The notes under the pieces are model-generated. The model saw only the letters and a list, made by a program, of their open reading frames with translations, had not been told where the DNA came from and ran no database searches. From Paenilisteria riparia FSL S10-1204 (GTDB lineage: Bacteria; Bacillota; Bacilli; Lactobacillales; Listeriaceae), in NCBI RefSeq assembly GCF_000525995.1, contig NZ_AODL01000016.1, positions 24,132 to 88,131 on the forward strand: DNA of 64,000 nt, written 5' to 3'. This document shows positions 30,210 through 41,455 of the stretch, piece by piece (position 1 is the first letter of the stretch; every line of letters begins with the position of its first letter). Made by a program: the position numbers and the translations under genes.

Positions 30210-30464
30210 AATGATGAAACAAGTATTGATAAGGACAACATTTTATTCGAGTCTGATTCACAGAGAAGGAGGCATTGCTGCGAACCTCCCAATTAGCCAA
30301 TAAAGTGACCCCCTTTGAACTTTCCATTCGAAATTTGAGTAGTATGGAACGGAACACACCGTTATATGTGACAAGAGTAGAACTTTTTTATCGTTCTTAA
30401 ATCTTGGGTGGAACCACGTGTTGAAAGACTCGTCCTTGCATAAGCTTGGGATGGGTCTTTTTTT
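30210..30464 (+). promoter_or_regulatory. T-box leader of thrS
   Basis: The leader carries the T-box core GGGTGGAACCACG at about 30406-30418, which pairs with the CCA end of uncharged tRNA. It is followed by an intrinsic terminator in which AAAGACTCGTCC (30424-30435) pairs with GGGATGGGTCTTT before TTTT. Uncharged tRNA-Thr should stabilise the antiterminator and allow thrS transcription. I could not assign the specifier codon with confidence. The whole 365-base gap before thrS is occupied by promoter and leader. Confidence 0.9.
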
Positions 30465-30521
30465 GTTCCGGAGCCGTAAAGTCCGCGTTTCGTCAAAAAA
30501 TTGAAGAAGGAGTCGAAAAAA

Positions 30522-32444
30522 ATGAAAATTACATTTCCCGATGGTGCAGTAAAAGAATTTGAGGTCGGCGTCTCAACAGCAGATATTGCAGCATCCATCA
30601 GTCCCGGTCTCAAGAAAAAAGCGTTAGCAGGTAAAGTAAACGGAACGCTGGTAGACCTAGTGACACCAATTCAAGAAGACGCAAAAATCGAAATTGTGAC
30701 TCCCGACCATGAAGACGCATTACAGATTTTGCGACATAGTTCGGCGCATTTACTAGCCCAAGCGCTAAAACGCCTATATCCGGACATCACTTTTGGCGTT
30801 GGACCAGCCATCGATTCAGGTTTCTACTATGACGTGGATACAGAAGTAGCCATCAGTGAAGAAACATTCCCAGCCATCGAAAAAGAAATGCAAAAAATTA
30901 TCCGCGAAAACTTACCAATCACTCGGGAAGAAGTATCGCGCGAAGAAGCTATCAAACGATTCAAAGCTATCGGTGACAACTACAAACTAGAACTAATCGA
31001 AGCAATTCCAGCCGATGAAACAGTAACCATCTACACACAAGGCGAGTTTTTTGATTTATGTCGTGGTATTCACGTACCCTCGACAGGCAAAATTCAAGTC
31101 TTCCAATTGCTAAGCGTTGCCGGAGCTTATTGGCGTGGTGATAGTAATAACAAGATGTTACAACGCATTTACGGCACTGCATTTTTTGACAAACAAGGCT
31201 TGAAAGAATTTTTACGTTTGCAGCAAGAAGCGAAAGAACGCGATCACCGTAAATTAGGTAAAGAACTAGAACTATTTACAAACAGTCAAGAAGTAGGGCA
31301 AGGCTTGCCACTGTGGCTACCAAAAGGCGCAACAATCCGCCGCGTTATCGAGCGCTACATCGTGGATAAAGAAGAACGCTTAGGCTATAGCCACGTCTAC
31401 ACACCAATTATGGCGAACGTAGAACTTTACAAAACAAGCGGTCACTGGGATCACTATCACGAAGACATGTTCCCAACTATGAAAATGGATAACGAAGAAC
31501 TAGTCTTGCGTCCAATGAATTGCCCGCACCACATGATGATTTATAAAAATGACATTCACAGCTATCGTGAATTACCAATCCGTATCGCGGAACTTGGCAT
31601 GATGCACCGTTATGAAATGAGTGGCGCACTATCTGGCCTGCAGCGCGTTCGTGGCATGACGCTAAACGATGCACATGTATTCGTTCGTCCAGACCAAATC
31701 CAAGACGAGTTCAAACGTGTAGTAGAGCTAATCTTAGCAGTATACAAAGATTTCGATATTACCGACTATAGCTTCCGTCTGAGTTACCGTGATCCAGAAA
31801 ACACAGAGAAATATTTCGATGATGATGCGATGTGGGAAAAAGCACAAGGTATGCTAAAAGATGCCATGGACGACATGGGCTTAGAATACTACGAAGCTGA
31901 CGGTGAAGCAGCCTTCTACGGACCAAAACTAGACGTTATGGTAAAAACAGCAATCGGCAAAGACGAAACATTGTCTACTGTCCAACTTGACTTCCTATTA
32001 CCAGAACGTTTCGACCTAACTTATATCGGCGAAGATGGCGAGAAACATCGTCCAGTCGTTATCCACCGCGGTGTCGTATCTACAATGGAACGCTTCGTTG
32101 CTTACTTGATTGAAGAATACAAAGGTGCATTCCCAACATGGCTTGCCCCAGTACAAATGGAAATCATCCCAGTTAGCATTGACGCTCATTTAGAGCACAG
32201 TAAAGCCCTGCAAGATAAGCTAGTATACGCTGGTTTCCGCACAGAAATCGACGAACGCAATGAAAAATTAGGATATAAAATTCGTGAAGCGCAAACGAAG
32301 AAAATCCCATATGCACTCGTAATTGGCGATCAAGAGGTAGAAAACAACACAGTAAACGTACGTAAATACGGCGAAAAAGACTCAGAAACATTACCATTAG
32401 ACGAATTCATCGCTCGCGTACAAGTAGAAGTCTCCCAATTATAA
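30522..32444 (+). CDS. thrS: Threonyl-tRNA synthetase
   Basis: A 640-residue class II synthetase that charges tRNA-Thr. Domains run: TGS ([20 protein letters not shown]), editing domain with [16 protein letters not shown] (HxxxH) and its C-terminal cysteine/histidine partner CRGIHVP, catalytic core with motif 2 and zinc ligands ([30 protein letters not shown]) and motif 3 ([14 protein letters not shown]), then the anticodon-binding domain. ATG 30522 follows GAAGGAG. Regulation by the T-box leader is clear. A terminator closes the transcript. Confidence 0.97.
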   Translation: MKITFPDGAVKEFEVGVSTADIAASISPGLKKKALAGKVNGTLVDLVTPIQEDAKIEIVTPDHEDALQILRHSSAHLLAQALKRLYPDITFGVGPAIDSGFYYDVDTEVAISEETFPAIEKEMQKIIRENLPITREEVSREEAIKRFKAIGDNYKLELIEAIPADETVTIYTQGEFFDLCRGIHVPSTGKIQVFQLLSVAGAYWRGDSNNKMLQRIYGTAFFDKQGLKEFLRLQQEAKERDHRKLGKELELFTNSQEVGQGLPLWLPKGATIRRVIERYIVDKEERLGYSHVYTPIMANVELYKTSGHWDHYHEDMFPTMKMDNEELVLRPMNCPHHMMIYKNDIHSYRELPIRIAELGMMHRYEMSGALSGLQRVRGMTLNDAHVFVRPDQIQDEFKRVVELILAVYKDFDITDYSFRLSYRDPENTEKYFDDDAMWEKAQGMLKDAMDDMGLEYYEADGEAAFYGPKLDVMVKTAIGKDETLSTVQLDFLLPERFDLTYIGEDGEKHRPVVIHRGVVSTMERFVAYLIEEYKGAFPTWLAPVQMEIIPVSIDAHLEHSKALQDKLVYAGFRTEIDERNEKLGYKIREAQTKKIPYALVIGDQEVENNTVNVRKYGEKDSETLPLDEFIARVQVEVSQL

Positions 32445-32453
32445 GTAAAGAAG

Positions 32454-32485
32454 AAAGGTTCTCCCATTCACGGAGAGCCTTTTTG
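32454..32485 (+). terminator. Intrinsic terminator after thrS
   Basis: AAAGGTTCTCC pairs with GGAGAGCCTTTTT around a short loop, starting ten bases after the thrS stop. Confidence 0.88.
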
Positions 32486-32511
32486 CTTAATTTGGCTAAT
32501 TCCGTTATACT
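32483..32511 (+). promoter_or_regulatory. Promoter of ysxC
   Basis: TTGCTT (32483-32488), 17 bases, TATACT (32506-32511), 36 bases before the start codon. Confidence 0.55.
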
Positions 32512-32546
32512 TAAAAAAGAATTATTTTAAATAAAGGTGGACAATA

Positions 32547-33131
32547 ATGAATATAAATAATGTAGAACTTGTGATTAGCGCTGTTTGGAAAGAACAGTAT
32601 CCAGAAGGTGATTTACCAGAATTTGCACTCGCTGGCCGTTCGAACGTTGGGAAGTCATCATTTATCAACACAATGATTCGCCGCAAGAGTATGGCACGTA
32701 TCTCACAAAAGCCCGGCAAAACGCAAACATTGAACTTTTACAAAATCGAGGATTCCTTTTATTTTGTAGACGTTCCCGGTTACGGTTTTGCAAAAGTCTC
32801 GAAGAAAGAACGCGAGAAGTGGGGCGAAATGATTGAGACATACATGACAAGCCGTACCCAACTAAAGGCAGTCATTCAAATTGTTGATTTGCGTCATAAA
32901 CCAACAGAAGACGACTGCACCATGTATGAATTCTTGAAATACTACCAAATTCCAGTTATCGTTATTGCAACGAAAGCCGACAAAATCCCACGAAGCAAAT
33001 GGCACAAAAACATGAAAGTTGTCAAAGAAACACTCGATTTTGATCCAGAAGACGGATTTGTCATGTTCTCATCCGAAACAAAGATGGGCAAAGAAGAAGC
33101 ATGGGAACTTATCGAAAAAGCAATGCAGTAA
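32547..33131 (+). CDS. ysxC: Ribosome biogenesis GTP-binding protein YsxC/EngB
   Basis: Essential 194-residue GTPase of the EngB family that assists 50S ribosomal subunit assembly. The G1 motif is GRSNVGKSS (about residues 30-38), then [11 protein letters not shown] (switch I), the [11 protein letters not shown] switch II block, ATKADKIP (G4) and SSETKMG (G5). The start ATG 32547 follows AAAGGTGG. In Bacillus the gene follows lonA, whereas here it stands between thrS and the haem operon as in Listeria. Confidence 0.95.
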   Translation: MNINNVELVISAVWKEQYPEGDLPEFALAGRSNVGKSSFINTMIRRKSMARISQKPGKTQTLNFYKIEDSFYFVDVPGYGFAKVSKKEREKWGEMIETYMTSRTQLKAVIQIVDLRHKPTEDDCTMYEFLKYYQIPVIVIATKADKIPRSKWHKNMKVVKETLDFDPEDGFVMFSSETKMGKEEAWELIEKAMQ

Positions 33132-33157
33132 CCAGCCAGAATTCACAAGCGAACAAG

Positions 33158-33186
33158 TTGGAACCACTCTAAAAAAGTGATAAAAT
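33158..33186 (+). promoter_or_regulatory. Promoter of the hem operon
   Basis: TTGGAA (33158-33163), 17 bases, TAAAAT (33181-33186), about 35 bases before the hemA start. Confidence 0.55.
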
Positions 33187-33220
33187 GAACGTTGCATTCA
33201 ATAAACAAGGAGGCATCTTA

Positions 33221-34483
33221 ATGTACATTCTCTCTGTAGGGTTAAACCATACGAGCGCACCAATTGAAATTAGAGAACGGCTTGCTTTCCACACCGAAGA
33301 AGAGGAAATGGCATTAGTTTCCTTGCATCAAGAAAAAAGCATTTTAGAAAACGTTATTATCTCAACCTGTAATCGAACGGAAATATTTGCGGTTGTAGAC
33401 CAGCTTCATACCGGACGTTACTATATCAAACGATTTTTAGCTAATTGGTTCCAAATGGACATGCAATTATTGGAGCCTTATTTGCTATTTTTTGAAGAAG
33501 AAGTGGCCGTAAAACACATTTATCGCGTAACGAGTGGGCTAGATTCTCTTATTATTGGGGAGACACAGATTCTAGGCCAAGTAAAAGATGCTTTTTTAAG
33601 TGCGCAAGCCATTGGCACAACAGGAACAATTCTAAATCAGCTTCTCCGTGACGCTATCCATTTCGCAAAAAACATGCATCATACAACCAAAATTAATGAA
33701 AATGCGGTTTCCATTAGCTACGCAGCAGTGGAAGTAATCAAGAAAATACATGCCGACATTTCCGATAAGAAAACAGTTGTCATCGGTGCTGGAAAAATGG
33801 GCACTCTGGCTATTCAAAATATGACTGGCGCTAAAATAACAGATATCACGCTTGTAAACCGTACAAATCAGCGTGCCAAAGAAGCAGCACAACAGCTTGG
33901 CATTCAGTGGCGTTCCAATAAAGAACTAGCTGCAGAAATCCAAGAAGCAGAGATTATTATCACATCAACCTCAGCTACAGCACCGATTATTTCGAAAGAA
34001 GCTATTACGAATATCATGGCGACGCGTGAGAAATCGCTAACCCTTGTTGATATCGCTCTACCACGTAATATTGAAGCATCATGTGCAGACGTTCCCAATG
34101 TAACATTGTTTGATATTGACGATCTTGGTGATGTTATCCAAGAAAATACGGAGCAACGTCAAGCACTAGTTGCAGAAATTGAGCAGCAACTGGATTTGGC
34201 TTGCGCGCAATTTTTTGAATGGGAAAAACAACTAGGCGTGGTGCCAATCATTAAAGGATTACGCCAAAATGCGCTAGAAATCCAAGCTGAAACCATGGTG
34301 AGTTTGACAAATAAACTACCAAATCTATCGGACCGCGAACAAGTCATCATTGGCAAACACATGAAGAGCATCATTAATCAGTTATTGAAACAGCCTATCT
34401 CCGAACTAAAGGAAATGGCCACAAACGAAGATGCCGCATACCAAATTGAACTGTTCCAAAAAATATTTCATTTAAAAAAATAA
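33221..34483 (+). CDS. hemA: Glutamyl-tRNA reductase
   Basis: First committed enzyme of the C5 pathway: reduces glutamyl-tRNA to glutamate 1-semialdehyde with NADPH. It is 420 residues. The catalytic domain has GLNHTSAPIEIRERLAF and the nucleophile C50 in ISTCNRTEIFA; the NADPH domain has VIGAGKMGTLA; a C-terminal helical dimerisation domain follows. ATG 33221 is chosen because AAGGAGG precedes it and the family begins near MYILSVGLNH; an upstream in-frame ATG at 33185 lies within the promoter. No hemX gene separates it from hemC, unlike Bacillus. Confidence 0.95.
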   Translation: MYILSVGLNHTSAPIEIRERLAFHTEEEEMALVSLHQEKSILENVIISTCNRTEIFAVVDQLHTGRYYIKRFLANWFQMDMQLLEPYLLFFEEEVAVKHIYRVTSGLDSLIIGETQILGQVKDAFLSAQAIGTTGTILNQLLRDAIHFAKNMHHTTKINENAVSISYAAVEVIKKIHADISDKKTVVIGAGKMGTLAIQNMTGAKITDITLVNRTNQRAKEAAQQLGIQWRSNKELAAEIQEAEIIITSTSATAPIISKEAITNIMATREKSLTLVDIALPRNIEASCADVPNVTLFDIDDLGDVIQENTEQRQALVAEIEQQLDLACAQFFEWEKQLGVVPIIKGLRQNALEIQAETMVSLTNKLPNLSDREQVIIGKHMKSIINQLLKQPISELKEMATNEDAAYQIELFQKIFHLKK

Positions 34484-34534
34484 TGAGGAAGAAATAACAC
34501 CTCAAATATCGACAGAAAAAGTTGGTGAAAAAGC

Positions 34535-35467
34535 ATGACTCGAAAAATAGTTGTTGGTTCAAGACGTAGCCAACTTGCATTGACACAAACAAAATGGGTA
34601 ATTTCTAACCTTCAAGCACAATTTCCAGAAGTGACTTTTGAGATTGAAGAAATCGTAACAAAAGGCGATCGAATTCTAGATGTCACATTAAGCAAAGTAG
34701 GTGGGAAGGGTTTATTTGTATCAGAAGTAGAAGACGCTTTACTTGATAAACGAATTGATTTTGCTGTACATAGCATGAAAGATGTCCCATCCGAATTAGC
34801 AAAAGGCTTAGTGATTGGCGCAATTCCAAAACGCGAGAATCCACTTGACTGTCTTATTTTTAAAACGGCCACTGATTTGAAAAACTTATCACAAGGTGCA
34901 ATTGTAGGAACAAGTAGCCTAAGACGCGCGGCCCAGTTACTTCACATTCGACCCGATTTGAAAATGAAGCCAATTCGCGGAAATATCGATACGCGCTTAC
35001 GAAAACTTCATGAGGAAGATTTTGACGCCATTGTTTTAGCTGTAGCAGGATTGAAACGAATGGATTGGCTGGATAAATTACAACACCCGTATGTCTTTTT
35101 AGATGAACACACTTGTCTGCCCGCAGTTGGTCAAGGAGCCTTAGCAATCGAATGCCGTGATGGGGACACTTTTGTGCAAGAAATGCTACAAACATTACAA
35201 GATGATGAAACAAGTAATGCTGTCATAGCTGAGCGAACACTGTTAAAAGCGCTAGACGGAGGTTGCGAAATCCCAATTGCAGGTTATGCGACTATCAAAA
35301 ACAACGAAATAACACTAAAAGGTATCGTAAGTTCCATAGACGGACAGATTTGCTATCAAATCAAGGAATCAGGCCAAAATCCGAACGAACTCGGCCTCAA
35401 AGTAGCTCAAAAACTAATCGATTTAGGTGCTAAAGAGATTATCCAAGGACTTCGCAATAATGGCTAA
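34535..35467 (+). CDS. hemC: Porphobilinogen deaminase (hydroxymethylbilane synthase)
   Basis: A 310-residue enzyme that polymerises four porphobilinogens into hydroxymethylbilane. Visible are IVVGSRRSQLALTQT at the N-terminus, HSMKDVP (catalytic Asp region), GTSSLRRAAQLL (substrate-binding arginines) and C244 in LDGGCEIPIAGY, the attachment site of the dipyrromethane cofactor. The start ATG 34535 has a weak site (GTGAAAA); translation may be coupled to hemA, which ends 51 bases before. Its stop codon overlaps the hemD start. Confidence 0.96.
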   Translation: MTRKIVVGSRRSQLALTQTKWVISNLQAQFPEVTFEIEEIVTKGDRILDVTLSKVGGKGLFVSEVEDALLDKRIDFAVHSMKDVPSELAKGLVIGAIPKRENPLDCLIFKTATDLKNLSQGAIVGTSSLRRAAQLLHIRPDLKMKPIRGNIDTRLRKLHEEDFDAIVLAVAGLKRMDWLDKLQHPYVFLDEHTCLPAVGQGALAIECRDGDTFVQEMLQTLQDDETSNAVIAERTLLKALDGGCEIPIAGYATIKNNEITLKGIVSSIDGQICYQIKESGQNPNELGLKVAQKLIDLGAKEIIQGLRNNG

Positions 35468-36162
35468 GCATGTCTTATTGACACGTGAAAAAGCTAAAAA
35501 TCAGCCATGGGCGAATATTTTGCGAGAAGCAGGATTCCAAGTATCGGAAGTTCCAATGATTGAAACGGTATCTACAGAAATGAGTTGCCGAATAGACGAT
35601 TACGATTGGATTATATTTACAAGCACTAATACAGTAGATTATTTCTTGCATACAAATGGATTAAACCTTGGCATCAAGATAGCCACGATAGGCGCAAAAA
35701 CAACGGAAGCCTTGCAAAAAAGAAATTTTACAGTACATTTTCAACCCAGCGCATATACAACAGACGTTTTCGTTGAAGAATGGCTTGACTTAAAATTGCA
35801 AAATAAGAAGATCTTATTACCTAAAAGTGATAAGTCCCGAAATGAAATCGCGTATCAACTAACTAATAAAGGGCATGAAGTGACAGAAATAATTAGTTAT
35901 GAGACCAAAATACCGAATGAAGCCAAGCCAATGCTATCGCGCTCAACAGAAGATAACCCAATTGACATTGCTATTTTTGCAAGTCCTTCCGCTTGGTACA
36001 ATTTTTTTAACATGCTTCACAAGAAATGTTTCAGATATAGCGATTGCATCGATTGGACCTGTGACGACTCAAGCGATACAAGATTCTGGCTATGATGTAT
36101 CTTATGAAGCAGAGGTTTATACGATGCAATCACTATGCCAGCAATTAATAAGGAGGAATTAA
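35460..36162 (+). CDS. hemD: Uroporphyrinogen-III synthase (one-base frameshift in this sequence)
   Basis: Cyclises hydroxymethylbilane to uroporphyrinogen III. About 233 residues after correction. The first part reads [20 protein letters not shown], with [14 protein letters not shown] and later [11 protein letters not shown]; the last part, in another frame, reads [20 protein letters not shown], the conserved IGPxT block. The break lies between the T7 run at 36002-36008 and AAA at 36024-36026. Deleting one A in the latter gives [17 protein letters not shown], the more natural join. ATG 35460 overlaps the hemC stop. The family diverges strongly, so assignment rests on context as well as the motifs. 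Confidence 0.88.
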
Positions 36163-36163
36163 G

Positions 36164-37147
36164 ATGTTAAACAAGCATTTTGACAGACACCGCCGATTAA
36201 GAACTAGCGCTTCAATGCGTGATCTTGTGCGCGAAACGGTGCTACATAAAGAAGATTTGATTTACCCAATTTTCGTGAAAGAAGAGAACACGCCAAAATC
36301 CGAAGTAACATCTATGCCAGGCGTTTACCAATATCCACTGTATGAACTTGAAAGTGAAGTCAAAGAACTACTCAACTTAGGAATAAAGGCTGTGATTCTT
36401 TTCGGACTCCCAGATGATAAAGATGACGTAGGTTCAGGAGCTTACCATCAGCACGGGATTGTACAAAAAGCAACGCGTGTTATTAAAAAAATGGCCCCAG
36501 AAATGCTCGTTATTGCAGATACATGCCTTTGTGAATTTACGGATCACGGGCATTGCGGCGTTATCAAAGGAGGTTCTGTGTTGAACGATGAGTCACTAGA
36601 ACTCCTCAAAAAAACTGCGGTTAGCCAAGCAGAGGCGGGTGCAGATATTATTGCCCCTTCCAATATGATGGATGGTTTTGTAAGGGTAATTCGAGAAGGT
36701 TTAGACGAGGCTGGATTCTATGATGTTCCAATAATGTCCTATGCGGTAAAATATGCCTCTGCTTTTTACGGTCCATTTCGCGAAGCAGCCAACAGTGCTC
36801 CACAATTCGGTGATCGGAAAACATACCAAATGGATCCAGCAAACCGTTTAGAAGCACTTCGTGAAGCAAACAGTGATGAAAAGGAAGGCGCCGATTTCTT
36901 AATTGTCAAACCCTCACTTTCTTATATGGATATTATTCGGGACGTACGCAATCAAACGAATCTCCCCGTCGTTGCATATAATGTAAGCGGTGAGTATGCC
37001 ATGGTGAAAGCAGCAAGCGCTAATGGCTGGATTGATGAAAAACGGATAGTCTTAGAAATGTTAACAAGTATGAAACGCGCAGGTGTTAGCTTGATTATTA
37101 CTTATTTCGCCAAAGATGTGGCGACTTATTTAAGGGAGGATGCATAA
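36164..37147 (+). CDS. hemB: Delta-aminolevulinic acid dehydratase (porphobilinogen synthase)
   Basis: Condenses two 5-aminolevulinates to porphobilinogen; 327 residues. The metal-binding cysteines lie in [15 protein letters not shown] (about residues 121-135). The two Schiff-base lysines are in [17 protein letters not shown] (about 200) and [11 protein letters not shown] (about 253). ATG 36164 lies two bases after the hemD stop, with AAGGAGG overlapping the end of hemD. It is part of the continuous hemACDBL operon. Confidence 0.97.
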   Translation: MLNKHFDRHRRLRTSASMRDLVRETVLHKEDLIYPIFVKEENTPKSEVTSMPGVYQYPLYELESEVKELLNLGIKAVILFGLPDDKDDVGSGAYHQHGIVQKATRVIKKMAPEMLVIADTCLCEFTDHGHCGVIKGGSVLNDESLELLKKTAVSQAEAGADIIAPSNMMDGFVRVIREGLDEAGFYDVPIMSYAVKYASAFYGPFREAANSAPQFGDRKTYQMDPANRLEALREANSDEKEGADFLIVKPSLSYMDIIRDVRNQTNLPVVAYNVSGEYAMVKAASANGWIDEKRIVLEMLTSMKRAGVSLIITYFAKDVATYLREDA

Positions 37148-37149
37148 AT

Positions 37150-38436
37150 ATGAGACAGTTTTCCAACTCAGTAAAAGCCTTTAAAGAAGCAAATAGAGTA
37201 CTACCGGGTGGTGTAAATAGCCCTGTACGAGCCTTTAAATCAGTAGATGCCGATCCTGTTTTTATGAAGCAAGGAAAAGGTGCGTACTTAACAGATATTG
37301 ACGGAAATGAATATATTGACTATGTGCTATCATGGGGACCATTAATCTTAGGACACGCAAATGAGAAGGTCATAAAAGCAGTAACTGATGCGGTAGCACT
37401 TGGAACAAGTTTTGGGACGCCAACGGAAATTGAAACGGAATTAGCGAAATTAGTTGTTGAACGCGTGCCATCAGTAGATATCGTTCGTATGGTTTCATCT
37501 GGAACCGAGGCAACAATGAGCGCGATTAGGCTGGCACGTGGCTATACAAAGCGAAATAAAATTTTGAAATTTGAAGGAAGTTACCATGGGCATGGTGATT
37601 CACTTTTGATAAAAGCAGGTTCAGGCGTTGCTACACTTGGTTTGCCAGACTCTCCAGGCGTTACGCCAGGTCTTGCAGCAGATACTATTGCCGTTCCATA
37701 TAACGATTTAGAAACCGTTCAACTTGTATTTGAAAAATATGGTGAAGAAATCGCAGCTATTATTGTAGAACCAGTTGCCGGGAACATGGGTGTTGTTCCG
37801 CCGATTGAAGGCTTTTTAGAAGGGCTTCGCGAAGTGACAACAAAATATGGTAGTCTGCTAATTTTTGACGAAGTAATGACTGGATTTCGTGTTGATTTCT
37901 ATAGCGCACAAGGTCTTTACGTAGTTACTCCAGATATAACTTGCCTAGGAAAAGTAATAGGAGGCGGCTTGCCAGTTGGTGCCTATGGTGGTAAAAAAGA
38001 AATAATGGAACACATTGCACCAGCCGGAAATATATATCAAGCGGGTACACTATCTGGCAATCCAGTTGCGATGAACGCTGGTTTTGCAACATTAAGCCAA
38101 TTAACACCACATCATTATGACGCTTTCAGAGCTCGCATCGATCAAATGGAAGAAGGTCTAACCGTTCTCTCACAACAATATGAAGTTCCGTTAGCCATTA
38201 ATCGTGCAGGGTCTATGTTTGGCTTTTTCTTCACAAATCAAAAAGTAATCAATTATGATACAGCTAAAACATCAGATTTAGCCTATTTCGCTAACTACTA
38301 CCGTGAGATGCTACAAAATGGTATTTTCTTACCACCTTCGCAATTTGAAGGATTATTCATTTCAACAGCCCATACAGAGATCGAAATAGCGAAAACACTT
38401 GAGGCAATAGAAGCCTCCATGAAAGCACTACGTTGA
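37150..38436 (+). CDS. hemL: Glutamate-1-semialdehyde 2,1-aminomutase
   Basis: PLP enzyme of 428 residues that turns glutamate semialdehyde into 5-aminolevulinate. The blocks seen are [55 protein letters not shown] (PLP-ring aspartate) and [17 protein letters not shown], whose lysine binds PLP. The start ATG 37150 follows AGGGAGG, two bases after the hemB stop. It closes the operon; no strong terminator is seen before the valS leader. Confidence 0.97.
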   Translation: MRQFSNSVKAFKEANRVLPGGVNSPVRAFKSVDADPVFMKQGKGAYLTDIDGNEYIDYVLSWGPLILGHANEKVIKAVTDAVALGTSFGTPTEIETELAKLVVERVPSVDIVRMVSSGTEATMSAIRLARGYTKRNKILKFEGSYHGHGDSLLIKAGSGVATLGLPDSPGVTPGLAADTIAVPYNDLETVQLVFEKYGEEIAAIIVEPVAGNMGVVPPIEGFLEGLREVTTKYGSLLIFDEVMTGFRVDFYSAQGLYVVTPDITCLGKVIGGGLPVGAYGGKKEIMEHIAPAGNIYQAGTLSGNPVAMNAGFATLSQLTPHHYDAFRARIDQMEEGLTVLSQQYEVPLAINRAGSMFGFFFTNQKVINYDTAKTSDLAYFANYYREMLQNGIFLPPSQFEGLFISTAHTEIEIAKTLEAIEASMKALR

Positions 38437-38489
38437 CGATTACTTCTTTATTTGATACAATAAACCCATTCTAATATTTGTAAATACGA

Positions 38490-38722
38490 AGATGAGGAAG
38501 AGTAGGATATTTTTTTCTTTTCAGAGAAGAGGCGGTCGGTGCAAGTCTCTAAGAAAAATATTTGAACGTAGCCTCTGAGTAATATTCCTGAACTTAGAGT
38601 AAGGGATATCGGGAAACTTACTCTCGTTAAAAGAATGAAGTGCCGTACTTTTGTGTACGGTAAAAAGGTGGTACCGCGGAAAGCTCTTTTCGTCCTTTAT
38701 ACAGGATGAGAAGAGTTTTTTG
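38490..38722 (+). promoter_or_regulatory. T-box leader of valS
   Basis: The T-box core AAGGTGGTACCGCGG lies at 38665-38679. It is followed by a terminator in which CTCTTTTCGTCCT pairs with AGGATGAGAAGAG before TTTTTT (38684-38721). In stem I, GAGG and AGTA (38491-38501) oppose GAAC-GTA-GCCTC near 38562-38573, so GTA (valine) is the likely specifier codon. Shortage of charged tRNA-Val should therefore raise valS expression. This leader fills most of the 316-base gap after hemL. Confidence 0.9.
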
Positions 38723-38752
38723 TATTCCAAAATCGATTTAGGAGGAAAAAAG

Positions 38753-41396
38753 ATGACAGAATTAAACATGCCAACAAAATATAACCCCCAAGATATTGAA
38801 AAAAATCGCTATGATTGGTGGATTGAGCAAGAATTTTTCAAAGCTGATGGTAAAAATGAAAAACCAGCATATTCCGTTGTAATCCCACCCCCAAATGTAA
38901 CTGGAAAACTACATCTAGGACACGCTTGGGATACAACATTACAAGATATTTTAACACGCATGAAACGGATGCAAGGTTATGACACATTGTATTTGCCAGG
39001 AATGGACCACGCAGGTATTGCAACCCAAGCAAAGGTAGAGGCGAAATTGCGAGAAAGCAATACTTCACGCTATGATTTAGGCCGCGAGAAATTCTTAACA
39101 CAAGCTTGGGATTGGAAAGAAGAGTACGCTGCCGTCATACGCGAGCAATGGAAAAAGATTGGCTTAGGATTAGACTATTCAAGAGAACGTTTTACATTAG
39201 ATGAAGGTTTATCCGATGCTGTAAGAAAAGTGTTTGTCACTTTATATGAAAAAGATTTAATCTACAGAGGACAATATATCATTAACTGGGACCCCGTTGC
39301 GAAAACAGCATTATCCGATATTGAAGTTATTCACCAAGACGTTGAAGGACAGTTCTATCATTTAAAATACCCATTAACGGATGGTTCAGGTTTCTTAGAA
39401 GTCGCAACAACAAGACCTGAAACAATTCCAGGCGACACAGCAGTTGCTGTTCATCCTAAAGATGAGCGCTATCAAGCGTTTATTGGAAAAACGATTACCT
39501 TGCCAATCATAGGACGAGAAATCCCAATCGTTGCTGATGATTATGTAGAACGTGAATTTGGTTCTGGTGTAGTAAAAATAACACCGGCACACGACCCTAA
39601 CGATTTTGAGGTAGGTAACCGTCACGACTTACCACGAGTAATTGTAATGAATGAAGATGCGACAATGAACGAAGCTTCAGGCAAATATAACGGCATGGAT
39701 CGTCTCGATGCGCGTAAAGCAATTATAGAAGATTTCAAAGAACTAGGATTGTTCATCAAACAAGAGCCACATTTGCATTCAGTTGGGCATTCAGAAAGAA
39801 CTGGCGCAGTGGTAGAACCATATCTTTCTATGCAATGGTTTGTAAAAATGGCACCATTAGCTGAACAAGCCGTGAAACTACAAGAAAGTACGGATGATAA
39901 GGTCAGCTTCATTCCAGATCGGTTTGAAAAAACATATCTATCCTGGATGGAAAATATTCATGACTGGTGTATTTCACGCCAATTATGGTGGGGACATCGT
40001 ATTCCAGCCTGGTATCATAAAGAAACTGGTGAACTATATGTTGGCGAGGAAGCACCTTCTGATATCGAAAATTGGAATCAAGATGAAGATGTTCTGGATA
40101 CATGGTTTAGTTCGGCATTATGGCCTTTCTCTACAATGGGCTGGCCTGATGAAGCAAATCCAGATTACAAGAAATTCTTCCCTACAAGTACATTGGTAAC
40201 AGGTTATGATATCATCTTTTTCTGGGTATCGAGAATGATTTTCCAATCTGTTGAATTTACAGAAACAAGACCGTTTAAAGATACATTAATACACGGATTA
40301 GTCCGAGATGCAGATGGTAAAAAAAATGTCTAAATCTCTTGGAAATGGTGTCGATCCAATTGAAGTCGTAGAGAAATATGGAGCTGACTCATTACGCTAT
40401 ACATTATCTACAGGAACTTCCCCAGGACAAGATTTGAAATTCAGCTTTGAAAAAATAGAATCCACGTGGAATTTCATCAATAAGATTTGGAATGCCTCTC
40501 GTTTTGCACTAATGAACATGGAAGGTATGCAATATGAAGCAATCAATTTAACAAATGTTACAGAAGTTAGCGACAAGTGGATATTGACTCGCTTGAACGA
40601 AACAATTAGCACTGTGACTAATTTAGCTGAGAAATACGAATTTGGTGAAGTGGGTCGGACACTTTATAACTTTATTTGGGATGATTTCTGTGACTGGTAC
40701 ATTGAAATTGCAAAAATATCATTATACGGTGATGACATGGAAGCGAAACAAACGACTAGATCCGTTTTAGCCTATGTTTTAGATAATACAATGAGATTAT
40801 TACATCCGTTCATGCCTTTCGTAACAGAAGAAATTTGGCAAAACTTACCTCATGATGGTGTGTCGATTACAGTTGCAGATTGGCCAACAGTAGATTCAAG
40901 TCAAGTAGATGAAGAAGCATCTGAATCCATGAAGCTGCTAGTAGAAGTTATACGCGCTGTTCGTAATATTCGAGCTGAAGTTAATACGCCATTGAGTAAG
41001 CAAATCAAGCTACAAATCAAACCTAAATCAGACAGCCATAAAGCTATTTTAGAAAATAATATCACTTATATTGAACGTTTTTGTAACCCAGAAACAACAA
41101 CAATTTCATTTGACATAGTACCATCTAAAACAGCGATGACAGCCGTTGTATCAGGTGCAGAAATCTATTTACCTTTAGAAGGGTTAATCAATATTGACGA
41201 AGAAATTGAGCGTCTAGAGAAAGAACTTTCAAAGTGGAAAAAGGAAGTTTCACGTGTACAAGGAAAATTATCCAATGAAAAATTCATGGCTAAAGCACCA
41301 GAAAAAGTAATTGAAGAAGAGCGAGCGAAAGAAAAAGACTATATGGAGAAGAAGTCATTAGTAGAGGAACGCATCCAATCTTTAAAAAATAATTAA
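38753..41396 (+). CDS. valS: Valyl-tRNA synthetase (one-base frameshift in this sequence)
   Basis: Class I synthetase charging tRNA-Val; about 880 residues after correction. The HIGH-type motif is [14 protein letters not shown] (about residues 44-57); the editing (CP1) domain contains [19 protein letters not shown]. The catalytic KMSKS region is split: in an A8 run at 40319-40326 one extra A interrupts [17 protein letters not shown]. The C-terminal anticodon domain ends in a coiled-coil arm ([20 protein letters not shown]). ATG 38753 follows AGGAGG. An essential enzyme broken at its signature motif is best read as a sequence error. Confidence 0.94.
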
Positions 41397-41403
41397 TAAA
41401 AGC

Positions 41404-41435
41404 GAGCGCGGATCTCCAAAATGAGAGAAGCGCTC
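41404..41435 (+). other. Hairpin between valS and folC
   Basis: GAGCGC (41404-41409) pairs with GCGCTC (41430-41435), extended inside by ATCTC/GAGA. No T tract follows, so it is more likely an mRNA-processing or stability structure than an efficient terminator. Confidence 0.4.
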
Positions 41436-41455
41436 CGTCTTATGGAGGTTTGTAT

